Shown here piece by piece: positions 51,117 through 64,000 of a DNA stretch of 64,000 nucleotides. Position numbers and translations under genes: made by a program. The notes under the pieces are model-generated. The model ran no database searches, had not been told where the DNA came from, and saw only the letters and a program-made list of their open reading frames with translations. Source of the DNA: Spizellomyces punctatus DAOM BR117 (taxonomy: Eukaryota; Chytridiomycota; Chytridiomycetes; Spizellomycetales; Spizellomycetaceae); contig NW_015971540.1 of assembly GCF_000182565.1 (NCBI RefSeq), positions 1,612,476 through 1,676,475 of the forward strand. Reading direction: 5' to 3'. Positions within the stretch are counted from its first letter, which is position 1. The number at the start of each line of letters is the position of its first letter.

Positions 51117-52850
51117 TTACATGCCAATGACCACCTTTCTCAAAAATCTCCATACGAAGTTTAGTAGAATGCTACCACCGTTGGATGGCGCTATGCCTTG
51201 GACTCTGGAGGCAATGTCCAAGTTGTCCCTATTCCGAGGTGTTTCAACCAGTGTGTTCGCATCATTCCCAGGATGATGCATCTCCGGTGGTTTTACAGCT
51301 GACGGTTGGGGGAGCGTAAAATATGTAGCAATTTCATCGTCTCCCATGCCACTTGAATGATCCGACTCAATCTCGCTGAGGTACAGTTTAAGTGGTTTCC
51401 CTGGCTGCACCAGCCCGCAATTGTCCTTGATACGGTTCTTTGGATGTTTTTTGGGACGAGGGCTGCCATTCTCTACGTCCGTACGCATCATTTCATCAAC
51501 TTGATCATAAATCCGGTCGTGCGCTGATGTCAATTCCGAAGGTTTAGGATGGACATCATGAGACTTTACCGTACTCGGCAATAAAAGCTCTTTAAATGGG
51601 TTGACTGGAGGTACCAATTTTTCGTAAGTGCGGCACCGCTTTCCGCCACCGGCACTTTGGCCAGCTCTTGTGGGAGTGAGCTTCCCGGCCATCTCCCCTA
51701 ATACCGTTGCATAGTTCACTCGTATCTCCTCTAGTTGCGCTTTCAACTGTTCGACGAGAACTTCCTGCTGGTTGCAAATGTCTCGACAGATCACACCATC
51801 TTCAGCTTTTTCTTCTAGCTGAGCTACTTTCGCCTGCAATTGACGCAATTCCTTCGAGGCGGCTTGAAGCCGCCCCTCGACTTTCTGTCTTGCAGTTGCC
51901 TCCCTCGCCTTCTCCTCCTCCGCCTCCTGAACCCGCAATAATAAGGAATCTAGTATTTCTCGTTCTTCCATCTCCACCGAAAACTTCTCCTTTTTATCCT
52001 CTAGCCATTGAAGTCTTAGCCGTTTCTTCTCAGCTCTTAAAGAATCCACTTCCTCGCACAGCAAAAATAGTTCATTTCTGATGTCTTCCATTTGAGCAGC
52101 ATGAGCATTACTCTCCTTTTCCCGATTTTGTTTGGCAATTTTAACCTGGCTGAGAAGGGAAGTAACTTGAGCCTGAAGCTCCGCATTGCTTCGTTCTAAA
52201 GATTCGATGTATTCTGATACATCAATGCTAATGCTACTGCTTGGGCTCGTGAGGCGTGGAGTAGATACTTTTGAGGCAGAAAAACATCTCCTGTTTGTTC
52301 TCGGTAACGGTGATGGCGATCTGCGTGATATGGGTGTATTGACCGACTTGCTTGACTGGCGAGAAGGTGACCAAAAGTCCGGGTATCCAACTGTTTTTCG
52401 TCGCTCCGGTGATTCAAGTCGGCTATGTGCTGTCGCCTCCTCGGCTGCACTTGCGCAATCAGCAAACTTTGGCTTGCGTGGGGTATAATAGACTTTGTTG
52501 AATGCTTTGGCTGGCGACGAGAAAACGGGTGGATGCGGCACGGCGGAGGCCGCAGAACACTGACTACATAATCTGCTCACAACGGCTTCATAGCTTTCCT
52601 TTAGCTCAGTATTGGCTTGTAAAAGGTGCTGGCCAACTTGAGCAGCAATTGTTAAATCTGCAGCGTGCAGAAAAACTGATCAAGATGGACGTTAGTTGAC
52701 AGCAAACAAATCTTGTCTTATCCTACCGCGTTCTTTCTCTTCCAACAACGCTAGACACGCCTGTAGTTGGCTACGGGCATCTTCTTCGGTCGCCCAAGCG
52801 CACTCAGCGCTTTGCGATTCCAAACATGTTGCGCGTGGGCAGGAAGACAT
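51117..52850 (-). CDS. Coiled-coil protein with an N-terminal CC1 box (dynein-adaptor-like)
   Basis: Two exons (52850-52727 and 52657-51117) give 554 residues. At residues 35-50 it reads LLEEKERDLTIAAQVG. This contains the AAxxG CC1 box preceded by the EEKERDL heptads seen in BICD, HAP1/TRAK and Spindly adaptors, where it contacts the dynein light intermediate chain. The intron splits the motif just before DLTIAAQVG. A Ser/Pro-rich stretch with likely CDK/MAPK sites (about residues 100-170) is followed by a long coiled coil (about 190-360: SNAELQAQVTSLLSQV...QEVLVEQLKAQLEEI). The C-terminus ends in a hydrophobic/basic segment (ILLNFVWRFLRKVVIGM) that might bind membrane. I cannot assign it to a named family. 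It is co-directional with TBCD, whose stop is 95 bp upstream of this start. Confidence 0.75.
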
Positions 52851-52945
52851 ACCGCGCGCTGCATGGTCAATTCAATTGGAAGCGAGATCATTGAACTCAA
52901 CTGTAATCTATCACGTGCATTTGTTTATATTGATACGTAATGACT

Positions 52946-57544
<4,599 letters not shown>

Positions 57545-58133
57545 CTTGAGCTCATCTTCAGTTTTTATCTTGGAGGATATCGAGCAGATTCATATGGCTT
57601 GACTTGGAATATCCAACAGTAAAAATGACATTTGTCACTACAGAAAGCACTGAAGTAAAGAGTTGGGACAAGAGCTGGCTGAAAGTTGTTTGTGTACTAG
57701 ATAGATATTCCTTGCGTACCACCGCAAACAAAGATCGAATTGCTTCCTGGGCAATAGCACCAGATATCCCTTTTTAAGAGATCCCTTTTAAGAGACTATT
57801 TTCATACAAGAGGGTCGTCGATCAAACTAGCCACGACGAGCGCACACAACGAAAGAACGCTTGTTTTATCACGCCAGTACTTGTAGATCATGTGTGGTCA
57901 AGCATTTACATGCACTTTCCTTCCACCTGTCGTTGCTGTAAAGTTGAATGGCTTTCCCGTTGGGTCTTTCCATGCGAGAAGGAGGAGAAGAAGGCCTCCA
58001 TTTCCTTTTCATTGCGTACTCAAAAGGAGAATTGGAGATGGTTTCATGAGTGAGTTTTGCGTTTCCATGGATGCCCAACCTTGGTCGTTGTGAGTCAGTT
58101 GCGTGAACTCGAGTCCGCTGCGAACGAACAACC
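57545..58133. promoter_or_regulatory. Divergent intergenic region between TBCD and the ER membrane protein gene
   Basis: About 590 bp. There are two near-tandem copies of a short ccctttttaagagat / cccttttaagagact motif at about 57770-57800. Frames on either strand (such as 58135-57869, minus) are short and lack family features. The last part is presumably the promoter of the gene starting at 58134. Confidence 0.4.
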
Positions 58134-59270
58134 ATGCTCGCTACACCACTTTCAAGTTTCTTCCTTGCCGTAAGTCGTTACACTATTTGCGTTCGGCGAG
58201 CGTTGCGACGAGACATGTTCGTTTTGGATAGGCTCGATAACAAGCTTCTTTCTCTCAGCTCCTCAGCATCCAAACACGTTTTGTGCAAGCCGCAGAACAA
58301 AACAGTAATGAGCACATACGTAAGAAGCTCGAGATCGTTTCTGACTGCTGCCACTTGTCTGATGGGAATGTTTTCATAAGGGTGGACACGAGGGGAAATG
58401 GTACCCGTCGAGTGTCCTGTTTTAACAGAGAATGGTACAACGACTTCAATGTGGGGACCAGCCCCGACATGCATAGAGGTGACAGACTGCTCCGCTTGAA
58501 CAGAAAATGTAACAAGTCAAACTAATCTTGCACTAATATTTAGTCTGCCGAAGAGTTTGCTATCCCATTCGCCGTCGATGCGAATTATCAATGCTCTTGG
58601 GTCTTGGATGGTCCATTTTACCAGTTTTTGCGGAACGCAATTGAAGGAAAAGGTAACAGTCCTCTCGTAGCTAAAGTGCTTCAGGTTATTATGTTGTGAG
58701 CCACTTTGTTCACATGAACTTTGTATATCTGGTACAGCTCCGTTTATGTGTCGGGTGCCATTAAGCAAAGACAAGACGTACTACATGCCGTTGACAATAT
58801 CACTGTGGGGAGCTCTGGAGCCGGCCCATCTTCATGTCATGAATCACATCAACTTTGTTTTCCATGTAGTTGATGGTTTCTTTTTGGGAGGGTCCGCCTA
58901 TGCATGTATGTGACACCTTTCTTTTGCATATCGATTGTGGTTGAATGCTTATATCTATGCAGTGCGGGATCATTACGTGATGGGAGCAGAAGGCGGAGCG
59001 TTGACCACTCATGGTCCTCTAAGATGGTTTGTTGGACACACATTCGACCTTCATCCGGATGGTGCGCAACAGCCTGCGGAGCAGGCACAACAGCAGGCTG
59101 TTGTGAAACCTGCAAACTCAATCCCTCGAGCGTCCGACGTAATAAAGAGCGTTGAACGGGATCTGGTACTGATATGGGCGGCTATTACCGCTCCTTTGGT
59201 GGCAGGTATCTTGGTGATCCTTTACCTCAGATATGGGAAGCAGGCCATTCAGGTCAAAAAGCAAAAGTAG
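58134..59270 (+). CDS. Type I ER membrane protein with KKQK retrieval signal, unrecognised family
   Basis: Exon 1 (ATG 58134 to 58172) plus exon 2 give a signal peptide MLATPLSSFFLALLSIQTRFVQA. The lumenal part includes FAIPFAVDANYQCSWVLDGPFYQF (from about 58543) and PFMCRVPLSKDKTYYMPLTISLWG (from about 58738). After an intron (donor gtagtt, acceptor atgcag) comes RDHYVMGAEGGALTTHGPLRWFVGHTF. A Gln/Ala-rich linker leads to one membrane segment (LIWAAITAPLVAGILVILYL) and a short cytosolic tail RYGKQAIQVKKQK. The last four residues KKQK fit the KKxx COPI retrieval signal, so residence in the ER is likely. The 5' splicing between about 58330 and 58542 is unsure: several in-frame donors exist and the exon-2 frame runs to a stop at about 58525. 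The lumenal fold is unknown to me. Confidence 0.65.
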
Positions 59271-59483
59271 CTGGACAATTAACAGACGAGTAAGGATCTG
59301 TACAAGATTTATTGCTTCAGAAAATAGATAATCTATTGTTATATTATTGTATGATACATATCGAGATGCATTGGTTATTTCACGAAGCGGAGATAACCTA
59401 TGGAAAAGAAATCGGCAGTAAGCATAAAGTTCTAACACAAGCGCGCTGGCGCCCGTGTGTTGGACGCACCCATGTGGGGCTTT

Positions 59484-60520
59484 TTATTTCTTTAAAGTGA
59501 GCAACATACTGAAGAATAAGGCTCCGGCCGCGCAAAAAAGAGCTGAAAATCAACAAATGTCAATGTACGTTTGGTGCGTACGATACGAATCACTGTCACT
59601 TACGGAAAAGCGTTTTGAAAAGCTCCCATTGAATCGTTTCCATTTGAGTTCTTAATGTAGACACTTCGGTATCAATGCGAGAATCGGCTTCTTTGATCTT
59701 CAATTCTTGAGCAGACTGTTCATCACGGATCCGCCCCTTCTCTAGACTAAGCTCCAGGCGTACGTTTGACTGAACTCGTCGCAAATCCTCTATCATCCGC
59801 GTTCGGAACTTTTCCACTTCCGCGTTGAGACGACCGATGTCAGATCGGAGAAGGGCAAAGTCATTCTTCTCAAGCATCTGAATTTCATTTCGTACATGTG
59901 CGAAATCCACTTTGTTTATATACATAGCCTTAAAGTACAATTTGACAACCTTCAGGCGCGAGATTATACAAAGATACAGACAGATGCTTCGTACCTTTTC
60001 GAAATCCGACTTGGTAACAGAGGTCCGGCTAATATTATTTATGCTAACCATACGAGCGAGTCAGATACAGGGTGTTCTCACAGAGTGGCACCTCAGGGAA
60101 TCGCTATGACACCCACCTCTCCCCCACAACCTCGGACAAGCTTGCCATTATGGCCTCCGCGCTTTCCCGACTGAACCCATCGGCTTCCAATCTCTGCACA
60201 AGTTTATATGTATCGAATTGATGAAGTCCAGAATACGCTCGCCGCCCCAATTCGCCTGTTCCCCACGTTGGCGATACACCCGCGCCCCATGGTTTTGCAG
60301 AAGACCACAGAGAGTATAGTCGCATAGTAGATGCAAAACCGATAGAGCTGCTGCCACAGCAATAGGTATCTCGCAAATTTGGAAAGCTTCCTTGCAACCC
60401 TTTTCTCAATCGTGTTAGTGATGTAGCGGACTGTGCAGATGGGGAAGCTCACTCACAATGTGTCGCTCGTGTTCGCTTAGCCAGAGCCGCACATGTCGAT
60501 AATGTTGCAGCGGCAGCCAT
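59484..60520 (-). CDS. MCUR1/CCDC90-family mitochondrial coiled-coil protein (DUF1640)
   Basis: Inner-membrane protein of the family that includes MCUR1 (uniporter regulator) and yeast Fmp32 (complex IV assembly). Exon 1 from ATG 60520 (MAAAATLSTCAALAKRTRA) and exon 2 form a long basic presequence. The signature is FDTYKLVQRLEADGFSRESAEAIMASLSEVV, then TKSDFEK, VDFAHVRNEIQMLEKNDFALLRSDI, and the coiled coil with VRLELSLEKGRIRDEQSAQELKIKEADSRIDTEVSTLRTQ, the family hallmark. A last intron (donor gtaagt, acceptor tttcag) leads to the C-terminal membrane anchor FCAAGALFFSMLLTLKK. Stop at 59484. Length and order are typical. Convergent with the ER membrane protein gene. Confidence 0.92.
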
Positions 60521-60713
60521 ATCCGTGGACTGTAAGGCGTTTACAGCCTAAAGGAGCCTGCAATGATTGGTTACTACAGCTTGACTACAACTTGGAATAG
60601 TGTTCAATGGATGAAGTGATTTCGACCGGCGTTGGCTACAGTTGACAACCGCCGCGGCTCCGATCGCGATTCTTTTGGATTGAATGCATTCCAAGTCAAG
60701 ATGGAACTAACGT

Positions 60714-63700
60714 TTATAGTTGATTTGCGATATTTTCGACTTCGACAGTCCTGTTCAGGACATCCTGAACTTCCTCTAAACTTAATCTGTATACACCAAT
60801 CCCTTCCAATGCAGATCGTACAGACTTTGGGTCATTTTCAAGTAGCACGTCAAGCAAACCCAACAAAGTTAAGCTCTTGCCATCGCTCTTCCCAGCGGGG
60901 TTGACAGGCAGATTTAGCAATTTGAGAGCCTCACTGGTTCTTCATGCAACAAAAAATGTCAGATAACACCCATCAACAGTTCCTGTCACAGGTTAAACTC
61001 TCACCTTCGAAAAAGCACTTCTGGTTTTCGATGCCAAGGTCTGAAGACCCCATTCCACAATCCCTGAACAATATCCACCTGTAGTTGACGGGCTCCCAAC
61101 CGATTGAATCGGCTACGCAGTATTATTCGGGTAAACAGATGCTCATCGATGTGGGACGCCAATTCGCGCAATATCAGTTGACCAATAGTGGAAGGTAGGT
61201 TTTCGAATATGGTCGGGAGGAAATGTGATAGAACCTGAAGGGAAGCACAAAACTCTGCAGATATTTCTTCGATATGATCATCATCGTTAAGACTGGAAGG
61301 ACCCAAGGCCCAGTTGCGTCTGAACGAGAAAACGCAGTCAGAATCAACAAAACCATGATGCATCAGGATGCCAGGTTACCGTCTATCGTATTGCCACATA
61401 GATTCCCCGAACTCTTGAATAATGTCTTGAACTACAATGTCTTCAATGCGCTTTACGCGGGATTCATAAGCTGATATCACTTCGTCAAACAAAGTGGCCT
61501 GCTCGTCCCCAGTCTCTTCAGTGCGCTTCCGCAGTTGCTCCCAAAATTCAACGAAAAACTATTTGATATTGGCGGCATTAATATATAAATACTGCATGTT
61601 CTATCCCAAACACTTACGGGTTGGTCTGTCCACTCACGTAACACCGTCGCAACATAGTGCAGGGACGAAGCATATCGACAGATAATTTGCATTCGCCCTG
61701 TCTTACTGGGCAACATCGCACCAGGCGTGTTAATAGGATGAAAAACGTTGACCTGACGTTTAATCGCGGTTCGAATCTCTTGCAAATAATCTTCAAGGAG
61801 TGGTAGTTGGATTTCGTTGAAGAAGGCCAATCGATGAAGAAACTCTGGTAGAAGTTTGTATCGATCTGCAAGATATCCATGTTACACCAGTCTTGCCGCT
61901 TCTGTAATTTCACAACGCTCTACCTGTCACTGCTTCTAAAATACTGATAAATGTCTCCGCAGACTGTGTGGGTTTGATCTCGTCGAGATCCGAGACATTT
62001 GGATCAGCCCACTCCCACGCCTCATCAGCATCAATGGCGTCCTGAAATCGCCCCTTTGCAGCTGGACGCAAAAGTTAGGTTCATAGACGCTCCTCGGTGC
62101 TCAAAATCGGCGCGAGCATACCTGCCAGCTCCATCGAAAGCCACTCTTGAAACCACTGAGGCTGTTCCGTGAACACGCTCACACACCCCTTCCACCCTGT
62201 TCCAGAATCGCCATACAAATGAATCTCTCGCAATGCATTATCGAACGCCAAGGTTTCTTTTATCGTATGAGAGAGCAGTAACGGCTCACGTAGCAGCTTT
62301 GGCGCGTCAACACGGAGCTTGTGAGTAACGGCAGCCACCATGCCTTCAATGAAAAGGTTCTGTATTGATACAATCGTTCATTCAAAGGCGAGGGGCTCAT
62401 TAAATCACACTCCGAACGGCTACCTTGGCATCGTGACTCTTGAACCCATACTCTTCTAATAATTCTTGCACAGGTCCGCAGAGAAACGCGGAATGATCCC
62501 TTATGGACGTCAGGACCCGTGTGAAGGCCCATTCTGGCTAAAAAGATAAAAAAAAAGACATTAAGGCGCTTGAACAGTAGCTGGAGAATCGTAGACTCCT
62601 GAGACTTACCTTATCAAGACGATTTGTAGGTCGGCTACCTTCAAAGTGATACTTGAAATGCAGAACAGGTGCTTGAAGCATGACTTCAATGGGCGGTAGA
62701 AAGTAGACATCGTTGTCACCAGCAGTATGACTGTCCACCAAACATATAGGGATCAGCACCAAGCACCCAGTAAACGGATGATCAACTCACTTACGGCGAA
62801 CGGAGCAGTATAAGCTCCCCAAAAGCTTCCCGAAATGCAGCCAGACCTTCGTTACCGCCTAGAGGAATCTTGACAGCGTTGGGCCAGCCCAATGTATCGA
62901 GGGCTTGCTCTAGCTTTCTATTGTCCACATAGATTAACCCATGTACCAAAAGATCAAACAAGTTGGATACCAACCTTGCCAGCTTCATCCTCAAGCGGGA
63001 GTGCAATCCATCAGTCACTTGTCTGATGTAATCAGTGAGGTTTGTGGTCATGTCGATTTTGAAGGTCATGCCGGCGACCTGACTTGAAGAGACTGCTGGC
63101 CCTCCATTATCTTTGTCGCGCAGGTCAGCCCACAAGGACCATAGCTCCTGGTACGCTGCCAGTGACTCTTTCATATTTCTGTCCATTTCCTGCTCAATGC
63201 GAGTGCTAAAATCGGTGAGATCAGTCGATTTTGGACGTGTCCATATGCGACTACATCACGGGGTTTACCTCAAATCCTCGACCTTTATGAGAAGATCTAT
63301 GTACTGTTTCGCCATTTTCAATCTCTGCAGTTTGGTTTGCACCGATATCAGGTAGGAAATGACAGTGTCATTCTTTGGCACCCGATCAAGTGTTTCAACA
63401 AGACGCAGTCGCCTCTCTCGCAATTTTTCCAATTCATCCTGCGTCTGCTTTGCTTGTGATATAATAGTTCTGATTTTGCGCGGGGCTGCTTCGGAATTTT
63501 GCAATGCCTTGAACGTATCGCAATCAGCATTCGCCGAGGGCTTTGCCGGGATAGTCCCTTGGAACTCACCTGTTCCTCAAGTAAAATTCGCTCCTCCTGC
63601 TTGTCCTTTAGATGTTGCGCTACATTTGATAATGATGCCAAAGTGGAATACTGCGTGTTGAGCAGGAGGATGACCTGCTCTTCCGGCAGCATCTGAGGCA

Positions 63701-63992
63701 CACGTTTCGCCTGGAGGGCACAGGCTCCTAATTCGCCTTCGATCCAAACATGTCAGGTCAAGACCAGTCCTGACCTGTGTTCACCTTCCAGTACCTCAAT
63801 ATCAGCTCGTACAATTCTGAACCCTAGTCCAATGCCTTTTGCAATGGTTCCCGTCCCGCTCGGTCAAAATGCAGAGATCTTCCTCCGACGATCGCCTTGC
63901 CGTCATCGGTTGGGTGCATTTAGCCGAATCCATTTACTTGGGAATTCATTAAATCCGGATGGAGTCGCAAGTTTTTCGTTTGACGGCTGCAT
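60714..63992 (-). CDS. RINT1: RINT1/Tip20 subunit of the Dsl1 (NZR) tethering complex
   Basis: Tether for COPI vesicles at the ER, working with Dsl1/ZW10 and Sec39/NAG. The C-terminal half is clear: LPLLEDYLQEIRTAIKRQVN (about 61790), IIEDFVVQDIIQEFGESMWQ-like sequence on short exons, SHIDEHLFTRIILRSRFNRLGARQLQVDI, WHRKPEVLFRR, then GIGVYRLSLEEVQDVLNRTVEV. It matches the RFN..G..QL pattern and the GIYKL...DV end of human RINT1. Upstream exons hold coiled coil (QVILLLNTQYSTLASLSNVAQHL) and the helical middle (FKIDMTTNLTDYIRQVTDGL). The first exon is inferred: ATG at 63992 (MQPSNEKLATPSGFNEFP), donor gtaaat, acceptor caaaag, then IGLGFRIVRADIEVLE. At least ten exons. The start is the weakest part. 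Confidence 0.88.
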
Positions 63993-64000
63993 TAGCAACT

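Noticed and set aside
58178-58774. Minus-strand gene overlapping the ER membrane protein gene
   Set aside because: The frames are open, but they lack an ATG/splice chain, while the plus strand gives signal peptide, membrane span and KKQK tail.

Overview
This is a eukaryotic window, almost certainly from a fungus, and most likely an early-diverging, chytrid-like one. The evidence is intron-dense genes with short introns (mostly about 50-90 nt, GT...AG), very compact spacing, a fungal ERMES subunit (Mdm12) and a fungal-type Seb1/Nrd1. These sit beside genes often missing from yeasts: coactosin, Nup88, Lunapark, AFG2B/SPATA5L1, an Hv1 proton channel and a CC1-box coiled-coil protein. The lineage is inferred from gene content only; no phylogeny was run.

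Layout. 0-22 kb is housekeeping DNA: ELP1 (partial, -), EBP2 (+), a voltage-gated proton channel (+), AFG2B (-), a tiny membrane protein (+), a fusion of an SPX domain to phosphoserine phosphatase (-), glutathione reductase (+), NUP88 (-), a C2H2 zinc-finger factor (+), ribosomal protein RPS4 (+), coactosin (+) and SEC61 gamma (-). 22-30 kb is a gene-poor island. It holds three copies (one +, two -) of a roughly 0.45-0.65 kb element with a TATA-like 5' end and a nearly invariant stem-loop core, two decayed members of an unknown gene family, and a short tandem repeat. 30-64 kb is gene-dense again: ECI1 (+), MDM12 (-), a large unrecognised secreted protein (-), a class I histone deacetylase (+), Lunapark (-), SEB1/NRD1 (-), COG5 (+), a CC1-box coiled-coil protein (-), tubulin cofactor D (-), an unrecognised ER type I membrane protein (+), an MCUR1/CCDC90 protein (-) and RINT1/TIP20 (-).

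The genes do not form a pathway cluster. Loose themes are the secretory pathway (SEC61G, Lunapark, COG5, RINT1, the KKQK-tailed ER protein), mitochondria (MDM12, MCUR1, ECI1), ribosome biogenesis (EBP2, AFG2B, RPS4) and microtubules/dynein (TBCD, the CC1-box protein). Many neighbours are divergent and share 200-470 bp promoters.

The two most interesting items are (1) the SPX-ACT-phosphoserine phosphatase fusion at 7971-10296, which would place serine synthesis under an inositol-pyrophosphate/phosphate sensor domain, and (2) the three-copy structured element in the 22-30 kb island, whose hairpins keep pairing between copies. All exon boundaries were deduced by eye from splice signals, reading frame and remembered family patterns; transcripts would be needed to fix them.
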